Source: Leucobacter chromiireducens subsp. solipictus (GTDB lineage Bacteria; Actinomycetota; Actinomycetes; Actinomycetales; Microbacteriaceae). Taken from it: a DNA stretch of 64,000 nucleotides. Numbering within the stretch: position 1 is the first letter of the stretch; each line of letters starts with the position of its first letter. A program made the position numbers and the translations under genes. The notes beneath the pieces are model-generated. The model was not told the DNA's origin, ran no database searches, and saw only the letters and a list, made by a program, of their open reading frames with translations. Positions 16,953 to 25,858 of the stretch are shown here, piece after piece. The stretch covers positions 161,423 through 225,422 of the forward strand of contig NZ_QYAC01000001.1 in the NCBI RefSeq assembly GCF_016758195.1, in the 5' to 3' direction.

Positions 16953-17941
16953 GCACACTCTCCGAAGCCGCCCGCACCTCGCACGCACTCTCGCTCACCG
17001 CGATGGAAGAGGCCTCCCGCGTCGGACAGCGCCCCGCCGACATCGATCACCTGCTGATCGCCCTCGTACTCACCGAACAGATCCCCGGACAGGTACTGCG
17101 CAGCTTCAGCATGACGCTGGATTCCGTCCGGCAGGCGGTCGCGGAACAGCACCTCGACCAACTCGCGGCGCTGGGCATCCAGACGGCGGCACCCGAGACA
17201 GGCACGATCGTGTTTCACGAGACGGACGGCTACGAGTGGAGCGACCGCGCACTCGGAGTCCTCACACGCGCAAGCAAGCACGGGAAACGCGGCAATGCGG
17301 CAGCGGTGCTCCGCGAACTCGTCGGAGAACCAAGTGGCATGATCGAGGCCATCCTCGCACGGTGTGACACCACGCCTGCGGCCGTCACCGCAAGGCTGGA
17401 TGAGGCCGAGCGCACTCCCACCCACACGCCACGGCGCACCGTCCGCGGTGATGCGCTTTCGGGCTCGTCCGAAGCGTTCGTCCCGGCTTCCCCCGAACAG
17501 GTCTGGGAACTGCTCGCCGATCCGTCGCGGATGCCAGAGTGGGAACCGAGCCTCGAACACGTGGGCGGTGCACCAGCGACCATGAACGTCGGCGAGATAC
17601 GGACGGCGACCGCCCGCACCGCGCGAGCCGACGGGAAAGCGATTCGCGTGAAGCCCGACTTCATCACCCAGCACGTTGAACTGCTCGCCCGTGAAGAACC
17701 GCGACTCATCGAGTGGCGATTCACTTTCCCGGAGGCACCGCTCTCGAACGCACGCTGCATCAGGGTCGAGCTCGAACCCGCCGCCGGTGGCACGCACCTC
17801 CGCCTCGCGCTCGCGTGGGAACGGAACCCGAGTCGTGCCCGCCGGCCGATCCCTGGCGGCCTCATGCGCCCGCTCTATCGATTCGCGCTCTGGCTGCAGC
17901 TCTCACAGCTCGGAGGCGGCATCGCTCGCGCGTTCCGCTAA
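16949..17941 (+). CDS. ClpN-like domain fused to SRPBCC domain
   Basis: A 330-residue cytoplasmic protein. Residues 1-145 form a double Clp-repeat domain of the kind found at the N terminus of ClpA/ClpC: SHALSLTAMEEASRVGQR and DHLLIALVL, then WSDRALGVLTRASKHGKRGN and AAVLREL. Residues about 155-330 are an SRPBCC (polyketide-cyclase/START-like) ligand-binding domain: EAFVPASPEQVWELLADPSR, EWEPSLEHV and a long final helix. No AAA+ ATPase module is present. The GTG start overlaps the upstream HTH gene by 4 bases. A plausible reading is a ligand-responsive adaptor or sensor working with the HTH protein; this is inference. Confidence 0.75.
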   Translation: MSTLSEAARTSHALSLTAMEEASRVGQRPADIDHLLIALVLTEQIPGQVLRSFSMTLDSVRQAVAEQHLDQLAALGIQTAAPETGTIVFHETDGYEWSDRALGVLTRASKHGKRGNAAAVLRELVGEPSGMIEAILARCDTTPAAVTARLDEAERTPTHTPRRTVRGDALSGSSEAFVPASPEQVWELLADPSRMPEWEPSLEHVGGAPATMNVGEIRTATARTARADGKAIRVKPDFITQHVELLAREEPRLIEWRFTFPEAPLSNARCIRVELEPAAGGTHLRLALAWERNPSRARRPIPGGLMRPLYRFALWLQLSQLGGGIARAFR

Positions 17942-18034
17942 CGCGGCCCCCGGCCGAACGCGCGTGCACACGACATTCGCCAGGAGGGGCCCGCTAGCAT
18001 GAGGCCGTGAGCTCACCGCCCACAGCCTCACCGA

Positions 18035-18496
18035 GTGGAGCACACGGCGCACCTCGTCACCACGGACACGCCACGCCGCTTCGTGCAGATCTGGTCCAGC
18101 GAGGCCACCGGCGAGTGGATGGTCCGAGAGGGCACGCTCGGCCAGGCCGGACGCGTCCGAGAGACCGGCCTCGATCCCGCGACCGCGCCCTCATCGCGCA
18201 CGCGATCGAGTGGATCGCGGCAACGCTCGATGAGCGTAGTCTCGACTACCTCGACGGCCACGACGGCCACGACCGCGGCAAGCGCGGCGGAGACGGCACG
18301 GTCGTCGTCAATATCTTCGCGCGAGTCTTGGACGGGGACCTCGGGGCGGAAACCGTGATGGCTGCGCTCGGGGCGGACCGCGCGGGCCCCACCCGCGCCT
18401 CAACCGGGTACCGCGAGGCGGACGCCGAGGCGTGGACGGTGCGATACGAACGTCGCGCCAGCACACTCCCCAGGCCCGTGGTACACCGGCGGTTGA
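18035..18496 (+). pseudogene. WGR-like domain gene with a frameshift
   Basis: Frame 2 from GTG 18035 encodes a WGR-like start (RRFVQIWSSEATGEWMVREG, then TLGQAGRVRETGL). From about 18180 the sensible reading continues in frame 1 (ALIAHAIEWIAATLDERSLD, then VVVNIFARVLDGDLGAETV). One missing base near 18165-18185 explains the switch. Neither frame alone gives a whole protein, and frame 1 would run on into mutM. The original end is uncertain; 18494-18496 is the next frame-2 stop. An AGGAGGGG at 17981 and GTG 18007 (frame 1) might be the original start region. A sequencing error is the main alternative to a true pseudogene. Confidence 0.5.
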
Positions 18497-18613
18497 GCCG
18501 CCGCATTTCCCCGCTTGGGCACGGGTCGCAGCGATCCTGCACGATCACACGCTCAGTACGGCACGCCCAGCTGGCAATTGAGCGCGCCGACACCCTCGGC
18601 GCGCCTCGCGATG

Positions 18614-19591
18614 TCACCGCCGCCGTTGGCACCGCGGGCAGTAGTGGCTCGACCGTCCACCGAACGGCACCCGTTTGATCGCGGTGGCGCAGCGCGGGCA
18701 CGCCTCTCCCCCGCGGCCGTAGGCGTTGAGCGAGTGCGCGAAGTACCCGGCCTGCCCGTTCACGTTCACATACTGCTCGTCGAAGCTGGTGCCGCCCTCG
18801 GCGAGGGCCTGCGCAAACACGTCGCGCAGCGCGCCGAGGAGCTCACTGACCTTGCGCGCGCTGATCGCGCGCCCCGCAGTGTCGGGGTGGAGCCGCGCCC
18901 GCCACAGCGCCTCGTCCGCGTAGATGTTGCCCACGCCGCTCACGAGCGCCTGGTCGAGAATCAGCTTCTTGATCCCCGAGGCACGGGAGCGCACCCCCGC
19001 CAGGAACGCGGCATCGTCGAAGCGGGGGTCGAGCGGATCGCGCGCGATGCGGGCGGCCTGCAGCGGCAGGAGCGAGCCGTCGTCGCTCGTGGGGGCGAGC
19101 CGGTCGAGCGCGAGCGACCCGAACAGGCGCTGGTCCGCGAAGTCGACGCGCAGCTCGCCGTGCGTGGGGTGTTCCACCCAGAGCCGGATCCGCACGTGCC
19201 GATCGTCCTCCGCGGCGGTGTCGCGCAGCAGGAGCTGGCCGCTCATGCCGAGGTGCGCGAGCAGCGCCCACTCGGCCGCGACTCCCGGCGCTGGGGAATC
19301 CGCCGCCGTGGCAGAGGCGGCGCCCGCGACCGGGAGCCACATGAACTTGCCGCGCCGCTGGGGCGCGTCGAACACGAGCCCGGTGACACGCCGTTCGAAG
19401 TCGGCGGCGCGTTCAGCTGCGGCCTCGGCCGGCATCGTGACGCCGTGCCCGCCGAGTCCGTCATCGCCAGACAGCGGCAGGTGCCGCTTCAGCGCACGCG
19501 CGTCGCGCACCTCCGCGGCGAGCACGCGCGCGCCCGTGAGGGCGGGGGCCAGCCCCGCCCGTACCACCTCGACCTCGGGAAGCTCGGGCAC
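18614..19591 (-). CDS. mutM: Formamidopyrimidine-DNA glycosylase
   Basis: Bifunctional base-excision enzyme that removes 8-oxoguanine and ring-opened purines and cleaves the abasic site. The start is GTG encoding V-PELPEVEVVR; Pro2 becomes the catalytic N-terminal amine after Met removal and Glu3 is present. The conserved beta-turn lysine is in RRGKFMWL, LLAHLGMSGQL and SGVGNIYADEALW are hallmark segments, and the C terminus carries the zinc finger CPRC-16 residues-CPRC. At 325 residues it is longer than the usual 270-290 because of inserts near residues 40 and 100. It begins one base after the rnc stop. Confidence 0.96.
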   Translation of the reverse strand: MPELPEVEVVRAGLAPALTGARVLAAEVRDARALKRHLPLSGDDGLGGHGVTMPAEAAAERAADFERRVTGLVFDAPQRRGKFMWLPVAGAASATAADSPAPGVAAEWALLAHLGMSGQLLLRDTAAEDDRHVRIRLWVEHPTHGELRVDFADQRLFGSLALDRLAPTSDDGSLLPLQAARIARDPLDPRFDDAAFLAGVRSRASGIKKLILDQALVSGVGNIYADEALWRARLHPDTAGRAISARKVSELLGALRDVFAQALAEGGTSFDEQYVNVNGQAGYFAHSLNAYGRGGEACPRCATAIKRVPFGGRSSHYCPRCQRRR

Positions 19592-19592
19592 G

Positions 19593-20336
19593 TCAGCGCG
19601 CGCGAGCCCGGAGCCGCGCGACCGCGTCGCGCGCCGCGGCGAGCTCCGCCGCCTTCTTGCTCGTTCCCTGGCCGCGCCCGGTGACGCCGTCGAGCCGCAC
19701 GCGCGCGAGGTAGCGGCGATCGTGATCCGGCCCCTTCCCCTCGGTCTCGTAGGGCGGGTGCGGCTGACCCAGCTTCGCGGCCATCTGTTGCAGCGTGGTC
19801 TTCGGGTCGAGCTCGTCCGTGAGGCGGGTCGGGTCCACGAGCAGCCGGTCAACCAGGCCCAGCACGAACTGCTCCGCTTCGGCGGGCCCCGAGGAGAGAT
19901 ACACGGCACCGATGAGCGCCTCGACCGAGTCCGCGAGGATCGAGTCCTTCTCGCGCCCCCCGGTCAGCTCCTCGCCCTTGCCGAGCCGGAGCACCTCGCC
20001 GATCCGGAGCTCGCGCGCGACCTCCGCGAGCGCCACCGTCGACACGAGCGCCGCGCGCCGCTTCGCGAGATCACCCTCGCTCAGCTCCGGATAATCGCGG
20101 TACAGCTTGACGGTGACCGCCTGCCCGAGGATCGAGTCCCCGAGGAACTCGAGCCGCTCGTTGTGAGCGGCCCCGCCGTGCTCATACGCCCAGGAGCGAT
20201 GCGTCAGGGCGAGCTCCACAAGCTCTGGCTCAACCGCGACACCGAGGGAAACGAGAAAGCCGTCGTGGCCGCCCTGAGGCGACCCCGACGGCTGGTCCCG
20301 GTCGGTGCGCGGGAGCGATGATTCGTTCCCGTTCAC
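19593..20336 (-). CDS. rnc: Ribonuclease III
   Basis: Double-strand-specific endoribonuclease that processes rRNA precursors and structured mRNAs. The 247-residue protein has the catalytic signature NERLEFLGDSILG near residue 59, the second acidic motif DSILADSVEALIGAVYL, and a C-terminal double-stranded-RNA-binding domain ending GQGTSKKAAELAAARDAV. The first 26 residues are a non-conserved polar tail. It lies between rpmF and mutM in the conserved actinobacterial order. Confidence 0.97.
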   Translation of the reverse strand: MNGNESSLPRTDRDQPSGSPQGGHDGFLVSLGVAVEPELVELALTHRSWAYEHGGAAHNERLEFLGDSILGQAVTVKLYRDYPELSEGDLAKRRAALVSTVALAEVARELRIGEVLRLGKGEELTGGREKDSILADSVEALIGAVYLSSGPAEAEQFVLGLVDRLLVDPTRLTDELDPKTTLQQMAAKLGQPHPPYETEGKGPDHDRRYLARVRLDGVTGRGQGTSKKAAELAAARDAVARLRARAR

Positions 20337-20346
20337 GCGAGCAGTC

Positions 20347-20550
20347 TTAGATGTCAGCGACCTTGCGGCCCTTGTACTCGAGGAACAGGGGCGTGCCCTG
20401 CGAGTCCTCGACCACGCGTGCGCGGTGGGGCAGGCTGTACACCGTCTTACCGTTTTCCTCGGTCTTGACGAGCGTAGGGACCGCAGCCTTCCACGCCGAA
20501 CGACGGTGACGGGTGTTCGAGCGCGACATCTTCCGCTTGGGAACAGCCAT
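20347..20550 (-). CDS. rpmF: 50S ribosomal protein L32
   Basis: The 67-residue protein starts [20 protein letters not shown], the universal L32 N terminus, and ends [10 protein letters not shown]. The zinc-binding cysteine pairs found in many L32 proteins are absent, so this is the cysteine-less paralogue type. AAGAGAAC precedes the ATG. It follows the DUF177 gene by 13 bases, the usual coupling of YceD and L32. Confidence 0.97.
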   Translation of the reverse strand: MAVPKRKMSRSNTRHRRSAWKAAVPTLVKTEENGKTVYSLPHRARVVEDSQGTPLFLEYKGRKVADI

Positions 20551-20563
20551 GATGTTCTCTTTC

Positions 20564-21178
20564 CTACTTGCTTTCAGACCCGGGGGTGTCCCCCTGGCCA
20601 GGTTTTCCTTCAATCGGATCGGAATCCGTTGAAACGTTGGTGGTGTCAAAGCCAGCCAGCGCCGCCCAGCGCGGATCGAAATCCGCTTCGGGCACCGCTG
20701 CAGCCTCGGCCTCGCGCAGCTCACCGGACTCGGGATCGAGTCCCGGGCAGTCCGGGCGACACACAGGCTGGAACGGCAGTGCAAGCACTACCGCGTCTCG
20801 GAGCGGGGGTTCAAGATCCACGTGATCACCGTGAACCCCATACTCGTCGGCCTCCGTAGGAGTATACGCGAAAAGCTCCTGGAATTCGACTTCAAACGGC
20901 GTGGTGAAATCTTTCAGGCACCGGCCGCACTCGGCGTGCATCGTGGTGCGCGCCTCGGCGGACACCAGAATCCCCTCGTGGACGGACTCGAGCCGCACGT
21001 CGAGCTCCAGCTCCGTGCCCGCTGGGATCTCCGCGAGCGCCTCACCGAACTTCTCCGGCAGCACGATGGTGCGCGACCGCTCACGCATCTCGCCGGGCCT
21101 GTTGAAAATGTCCCGGATGTTCTCCTCGAACACACGCGAAGCTCCGCCACCGCGCGCGGTGGTCTGCTCCCCCGACAT
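20564..21178 (-). CDS. DUF177 / YceD family protein
   Basis: A 204-residue cytoplasmic protein. Members are almost always encoded next to rpmF; the plant relative is needed for plastid 23S rRNA accumulation, which suggests a ribosome-assembly role. The signature is [20 protein letters not shown] near residue 80, followed by [10 protein letters not shown], giving two cysteine pairs. The ATG overlaps the coaD stop by one base (TGATG), marking translational coupling. A Pro/Gly-rich acidic tail follows the domain. Confidence 0.9.
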   Translation of the reverse strand: MSGEQTTARGGGASRVFEENIRDIFNRPGEMRERSRTIVLPEKFGEALAEIPAGTELELDVRLESVHEGILVSAEARTTMHAECGRCLKDFTTPFEVEFQELFAYTPTEADEYGVHGDHVDLEPPLRDAVVLALPFQPVCRPDCPGLDPESGELREAEAAAVPEADFDPRWAALAGFDTTNVSTDSDPIEGKPGQGDTPGSESK

Positions 21179-21672
21179 CAGGCGGGCCGCGTCTTGTCGA
21201 GGAACCGCGCGACGGCCGGCGGAACGTACGGGCTCACATCGCCCCCGAGGGAGGCGACCTGCCGCACGAGCGTGCTCGACACGTGCGCGTGCGCCGGATC
21301 CGGCAGCATAAACACCGTTTCGACGTTCGCGAGGCTGCGGTTCATCAGCACCATCGGGGTCTCGTAGGCCACGTCCAGCTGCGAACGGATCCCCTTCACC
21401 AGCACCGAGGCACCCACCTCTGTGCAGTAGTCCACGAGGAGCCCCACGGACCACGACGCCACGAGAATGTTGTCCGGGATCTCGGGATCCTCGGCGAGGG
21501 ACTTCTGGATCAACCCGACGCGCTCGCTGAGCGGCAGCATCGCGTTCTTACCGGGGTTGTGCACCACAAGCACGTGGACCTCGTCGAACACGCTCGCCGC
21601 GCGCCGAATCACGTCCAGGTGCCCCAGGGTGACGGGATCGAAGGATCCCGGGACGACTGCGATCTTGCTCAT
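21178..21672 (-). CDS. coaD: Phosphopantetheine adenylyltransferase
   Basis: Penultimate step of coenzyme A synthesis: 4'-phosphopantetheine plus ATP to dephospho-CoA. The 164-residue protein shows the nucleotidyltransferase motif [14 protein letters not shown], the substrate segment [15 protein letters not shown], and [16 protein letters not shown] near the C terminus. Length is exactly typical. It heads the coaD-DUF177-rpmF-rnc-mutM gene string. Confidence 0.97.
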   Translation of the reverse strand: MSKIAVVPGSFDPVTLGHLDVIRRAASVFDEVHVLVVHNPGKNAMLPLSERVGLIQKSLAEDPEIPDNILVASWSVGLLVDYCTEVGASVLVKGIRSQLDVAYETPMVLMNRSLANVETVFMLPDPAHAHVSSTLVRQVASLGGDVSPYVPPAVARFLDKTRPA

Positions 21673-21696
21673 ACCTTCTACCCTAGCCGTATCGGC

Positions 21697-22398
21697 TTAG
21701 AGTCCGTGCTGTTTCGCGAAGATCACCGCGTGCACGCGATCGCGCAGCTGGAGTTTCGCGAGCACCCGCCCCACGTGGGTTTTCACGGTGGATTCGGAGA
21801 GGAACAATTCCCCGCTGATCTCCCCGTTGTTCTTCCCCTCGGCGATTAGGCGGAGCACGTCGAGCTCACGCTCGGTGAGTACCTCAAGCTCGGGTGCGGG
21901 GCCACTCGGCGGCACCTCCGCCGGAGCCGGGGCGCCGGCACCCGCGGCAGCCCCAATACGGAGCTGCTCCATGAGCCGCTTGGTGACGCTCGGGGCCATT
22001 GCCGCGTCGCCGGAGACGACTCGGCGAATGGCGTCGACGAGCTCGGTGGGCCGGGCATCCTTCAAGAGGAACCCACTCGCGCCCGCCTGGATCGCGCCCG
22101 TCGCATACTCGTCGAGGTCGAACGTCGTGAGCACGAGCACGCGGACCTCCGGGAAGCGCTCCACGACCGCCCGCGTCGCCTCGATCCCGTTCATGCCGGG
22201 CATCCGCACGTCCATGAGCACGATGTCGCACCCCGTCCCCGCGGTGGTGAGCCGTTCGAGCTGCGCGAGCGCCGCGGCGCCGTCGCTCGCCTCGGCCACC
22301 ACCTCGATCCCGGGCTCTCCGAGGAGCACGAGCCGGAAGCCGGTGCGGATCAGTTCTTGGTCATCAACGAGCATCACTCGAATCGGGGTCTCAGGCAT
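21697..22398 (-). CDS. NarL/LuxR-type response regulator
   Basis: A 233-residue regulator. The receiver domain has the acidic pair VDDQ, the phosphorylation site LMDVRMPGMNG (Asp63), and LLKDARPTELVDA with the conserved Lys. An Ala/Gly/Pro linker leads to a LuxR helix-turn-helix with LTERELDVLRLIAEGKNNGE and LFLSESTVKTHVGRVLAKL. ATG at 22398 overlaps the kinase gene by 8 bases; a GTG nine bases earlier is possible. It is the partner of the kinase upstream. The ABC-2 exporter genes behind them are a likely target, by analogy. Confidence 0.9.
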   Translation of the reverse strand: MPETPIRVMLVDDQELIRTGFRLVLLGEPGIEVVAEASDGAAALAQLERLTTAGTGCDIVLMDVRMPGMNGIEATRAVVERFPEVRVLVLTTFDLDEYATGAIQAGASGFLLKDARPTELVDAIRRVVSGDAAMAPSVTKRLMEQLRIGAAAGAGAPAPAEVPPSGPAPELEVLTERELDVLRLIAEGKNNGEISGELFLSESTVKTHVGRVLAKLQLRDRVHAVIFAKQHGL

Positions 22399-23791
22399 CT
22401 GCGTCACTTTCTTCCGCGGTGGTCGTGTCGGGCCGCTCGAGGGCGGGGGTGCGCGCGGCGGCGCTCACGGGCAGGATCGCCCAGAGTCGCCAGCCGCCGC
22501 CGGCGTGTTCGGGTACGGGGCCGGACTCGATCCGCCCGCCGAACACGCGAGCGCGCTCGCTGAGTCCAGCGAGACCACGCCCGGATCCCACGCCCGTCAC
22601 CGGCTGCGGGGCCCCGGGGACGCGGCCGAAGTCGCGCACCTCAACGCTGGTGCGATCGGTGAGCCGCTGCACGATCACCTCGGCGCGCGCGCCGGTCCCC
22701 GCGTAGCGCAGCACGTTCGTCAGGGCCTCCTGCACCACCCGGTACACGGCGAGGTCCTGGCCACGGTCGCCGCTGGCGTCGCCGGACACCGCGAGGCTCA
22801 CACGCAATCCCGCGTTCGTGAAGCTCTGGACCAACTCGGGCAGATCCTCGACGCCCGGCTGCGGCACGAATTCGGCCCCCTCGGTTTCGGAGTGCAGCGC
22901 CCCGAGCAGCCGCCGCATCTCGCCGAGCGCGGTGCGGCCGGTCTCCGCGCTCCGGTGCATCGCGTCTACCGCCGCGTCGGGCGCGGTCGCGGCGGCGCGC
23001 GCGGCTCCCTCCGACAGCGCGATCATCACGGAGACCGAGTGGGCGACGATGTCGTGCATCTCGCGCGCGATCCGGGACCGCTCCTCCACCACGGCGAGCT
23101 GCGCGAGCTGATGCCGCTCACGGGCCAGCTGGTGGGCGCGGTCGATCACCGCTTCGAGGTACCGACGCCGGTTCCCGAGGTTGATCCCGAGCATGAGGAT
23201 CGCGAGCAACCAGAGTGCGCTCAGCAGGCTGATACCGATGAACTCCGTGGGTGAGCGAACCATCTCCGCGTCCGCCAGGAACGCGCCACCCGGCCCCATC
23301 TGCCCGGCGCGCAGCCCCGCGCGACGAACGTCGAGCCCGAACTGCACGAGGCTTCCGGCGAGGGCGATCCCGTAGCCGAGCCACCCCGCGGGGACGCTGC
23401 GATAGACGGGCACCGCATAAATGAGAAAGAGCACCGCGACGCTGTTCGCGAGCCCCTGCATCCCCTGTTCGCCGAACATCACGAGCACGACGACGATCAG
23501 ACCGGCGAGCGGATACTTGCGCCGGAAGAACAGCGCCGTACCGACCACGGCCATGCGGAGCACCGTGAGTGGCCAGAAGGGCCAGTCCAGGTGCGGCGGG
23601 ATCCCGATCCAGGTCTGCGAGCCCCCGGCGTCCCAGTCCGCGGCGCTCAGCAGGTCTAGGAGCACGCCGAACAGGCTGCCGATGACAAACCACACCACGA
23701 TGAACACGTCGACCACGACCGGGTGCGCCGCGAGCGCACGCCGAATGACCCCGGGGGGTCGCGGCAGGCGGAGCTCGGCTTCGGTGATCAC
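22391..23791 (-). CDS. Sensor histidine kinase, HisKA_3 type
   Basis: A 466-residue membrane kinase. Residues 1-205 hold about five to six hydrophobic segments with little extracytoplasmic sequence, so it probably senses within the membrane like DesK or LiaS. The phosphorylation helix is RSRIAREMHDIVAHSVSVM with His246. The ATPase domain shows YRVVQEALTNVLRYAG (N box) and GVGSGRGLAGLSERA (G box). It overlaps the regulator gene and lies 109 bases downstream of an ABC exporter operon, with a strong terminator between. Confidence 0.9.
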   Translation of the reverse strand: MITEAELRLPRPPGVIRRALAAHPVVVDVFIVVWFVIGSLFGVLLDLLSAADWDAGGSQTWIGIPPHLDWPFWPLTVLRMAVVGTALFFRRKYPLAGLIVVVLVMFGEQGMQGLANSVAVLFLIYAVPVYRSVPAGWLGYGIALAGSLVQFGLDVRRAGLRAGQMGPGGAFLADAEMVRSPTEFIGISLLSALWLLAILMLGINLGNRRRYLEAVIDRAHQLARERHQLAQLAVVEERSRIAREMHDIVAHSVSVMIALSEGAARAAATAPDAAVDAMHRSAETGRTALGEMRRLLGALHSETEGAEFVPQPGVEDLPELVQSFTNAGLRVSLAVSGDASGDRGQDLAVYRVVQEALTNVLRYAGTGARAEVIVQRLTDRTSVEVRDFGRVPGAPQPVTGVGSGRGLAGLSERARVFGGRIESGPVPEHAGGGWRLWAILPVSAAARTPALERPDTTTAEESDADA

Positions 23792-23840
23792 GTTCTCACC
23801 CTAACTTCTCGACGGTTCGTTTCCGGTCGCGGCGCGACAC

Positions 23841-23884
23841 GGTGCGGGGCGGGGCGGCCTCGCATGGCCGCCCCGCCCCGCACC
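23841..23884 (-). terminator. Terminator of the ABC exporter operon
   Basis: A perfect 19-bp inverted repeat of G/C (23841-23859 with 23866-23884) around a 6-base loop lies 16 bases after the permease stop. It separates the exporter operon from the two-component genes. Confidence 0.85.
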
Positions 23885-23899
23885 GGTGCTGCGAAACGC

Positions 23900-24799
23900 T
23901 TACCGCGCGTCGCGACGCTGGAAGAGGATCGCCGCCGGGATCAGCGCGACGGCCGCCCAGATCCCCATCGCGAGGAGCGCGGTCCAGTAGCCGGGGTTTG
24001 CGGGCATGTCCGTGAGCCCCATCGACAGGGTGCCCCCGAGCGGGGTCGGAAGGTACGCTGCGGCCACGCCGACCCATTTCCAGCCCGTCATCGAGATGAC
24101 CTGGAAGACGATCTGCAGCACGAAGGTGATCCCGGCGACGACCGCGATCCCGCCCGCGGTGGAGCGCAGGATCGCGGCGACGCCGAAGGCGAACAGTGAG
24201 ATCAGCACGAGGTAGGCGACCGTGCCGAGCACTCCGGACACGACCGGAACGGTGACGAGCACGCTCGCCGCTTCGGGAAGGGCCAGCAGTGCGATCCCCA
24301 AGCCGCCGAGCACCAGCACGGCCGCGGTGAGCCCCGCGGCCAACGCCAGCACCAGGGCCTTGGCCGCGAATACGCGCCCGCGACGCGGCACGGCGGTGAG
24401 CGTGGAGAGGATCATGCCGCTCGAGTACTCGTTCGAAATCGCGAACACGCCGAGCACCCCGAACACGAGCGCCAGGAACGGTGCGGACAGGGTGGAGGCG
24501 AAGAGCAGGTAACTCTGCAGCGCAGCGCTCCCTGAGCCGAACAGCGCGTCCGTGCCGCCCACCAGGAGCTGCCCGTTGGACTGCATCAGCACCACGAGCG
24601 TGCTCACGCCGAGCCCCATGAGCACGGTGATGAGCAGCGTGATTCGCGTGCTCAGCAGCGAGGTGAACTTGATCCGTTCGCTCCGCAGCACGCCGCCAAA
24701 CGTCTGCGCGGGCGCGGACGGGGTTGCCACGCGCGGCCGCGCGGCGCTTGGGACGGGGGTCGGGGCCGAGCTGGCATCGATCAGGAGTGTAGAAGTCAT
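23900..24799 (-). CDS. ABC-2 type exporter permease
   Basis: A 299-residue membrane protein. A Pro/Ala-rich cytoplasmic N terminus is followed by RSERIKFTSLLSTRITLL, the usual entry to the first helix in this family, and six hydrophobic segments. FAISNEYSSGMILSTLTAVP is the conserved cytoplasmic motif of ABC-2 permeases. It partners the ATPase encoded 39 bases upstream. Such pairs export lipids, peptides or drugs; the substrate is unknown. Confidence 0.87.
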   Translation of the reverse strand: MTSTLLIDASSAPTPVPSAARPRVATPSAPAQTFGGVLRSERIKFTSLLSTRITLLITVLMGLGVSTLVVLMQSNGQLLVGGTDALFGSGSAALQSYLLFASTLSAPFLALVFGVLGVFAISNEYSSGMILSTLTAVPRRGRVFAAKALVLALAAGLTAAVLVLGGLGIALLALPEAASVLVTVPVVSGVLGTVAYLVLISLFAFGVAAILRSTAGGIAVVAGITFVLQIVFQVISMTGWKWVGVAAAYLPTPLGGTLSMGLTDMPANPGYWTALLAMGIWAAVALIPAAILFQRRDAR

Positions 24800-24838
24800 G
24801 GTCGTGATCCCTTCGGGGGTCTGCAGATTCGGCCCGCG

Positions 24839-25750
24839 TTACGCGGCCGCGTACTCCAGCTCGGAGCGAGTGAGTTCAAGGTAGGCGTCCTCGAGGGTCG
24901 CCGCGATCGGGCTGAGCTCGTGGAGCACGAGCCCGTGCGCGGCCGCCGTCTCGCCGATCTGCGCCGCCGAGAGACCGGTCACCGTGAACCCGTTCTCCCC
25001 CGCCGGTTCGAGCCCCGCCGTGCTCTCGGGACCGGACATGAGCAGCGAGGCCAGGCGCGCAGCTTCCGGGCTGCGCACCGTGACGCGCGCCTCGCGGCCA
25101 GCGGAGACGAACTCCCCGATGGGAGCGTCCGCAACGACACGGCCGCGTCCCAGGACGATGACGTGGTCGGCGGTCTGCGCCATCTCGCTCATCAGGTGGC
25201 TGGACAGGAGCACCGTGCGCCCCTCGCTCGCCAGGTGGCGCACGAGTTGACGCACCCAGAGCACGCCGTCGGGGTCGAGCCCGTTGACGGGTTCGTCGAG
25301 GATCAGCACGCGCGGATCACCGAGCAGCGCCGCGGCGATGCCGAGCCGCTGCCCCATGCCCAGCGAGAAGCCGCCGACACGGCGCTGCGCGACGGAGGTC
25401 AGGCCGGTCTGTTCGAGCACCTCATCCACGCGACGCTCGGGGAGCCGGTGCGTCGCGGCGAGGGCCCGCAGGTGGCTGCGTGCGCTCCGCCCCGGGTGCA
25501 CCCCCTTCGCGTCGAGCAGCGCACCCACCTCATGCATCGGCGCGGGAAGATCCGCGTAGCGGCTCCCGTGCACGGTCACCGTGCCGCTCGTCGGCCGGTC
25601 GAGCCCGACCATGAGCCGCATCGCGGTGGACTTGCCCGCGCCGTTCGGCCCCAGAAAGCCCGTGACCTTCCCGGGCGCGATCGTGAAACTCACATCGTCG
25701 ACGGCGAGCTTGCTGCCGTAGCGCTTACTCAGGCCGCGTGCCTCGATCAT
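24839..25750 (-). CDS. ABC exporter ATP-binding protein
   Basis: A 303-residue ATPase of the ABC-2 class. Walker A is GFLGPNGAGKSTAMRLM, the Q-loop region is unremarkable, the signature is GGFSLGMGQRLGIAAALLGD and Walker B is VLILDEPVNGLD, followed by SSHLMSEM with the H-loop. The C-terminal 80 residues form the usual regulatory tail. The start MIEARGLSKRYG has AAGGAG five bases upstream. It forms an operon with the permease that follows. Confidence 0.93.
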   Translation of the reverse strand: MIEARGLSKRYGSKLAVDDVSFTIAPGKVTGFLGPNGAGKSTAMRLMVGLDRPTSGTVTVHGSRYADLPAPMHEVGALLDAKGVHPGRSARSHLRALAATHRLPERRVDEVLEQTGLTSVAQRRVGGFSLGMGQRLGIAAALLGDPRVLILDEPVNGLDPDGVLWVRQLVRHLASEGRTVLLSSHLMSEMAQTADHVIVLGRGRVVADAPIGEFVSAGREARVTVRSPEAARLASLLMSGPESTAGLEPAGENGFTVTGLSAAQIGETAAAHGLVLHELSPIAATLEDAYLELTRSELEYAAA

Positions 25751-25842
25751 GGTGTCTCCTTGGGTCATCTGTGCCGGAGTTCGGCGATAATTCCAAGGTA
25801 GGCGCGCGTCGGATCCCGCACATCGGCCAGAAGTGCCTGTGT

Positions 25843-25858
25843 GGGTGGTACCGCGGTA
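25843..25858. promoter_or_regulatory. TACCGCGGTA palindrome; also a T-box signature match
   Basis: A perfect 10-base palindrome TACCGCGGTA occupies 25849-25858, about 100 bases upstream of the ABC exporter ATPase start, where a repressor could act. The plus strand at 25843-25856 also spells GGGTGGTACCGCGG, the T-box antiterminator signature. No aminoacyl-tRNA synthetase or amino-acid gene follows on the plus strand, so an operator is the simpler reading. Confidence 0.4.
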
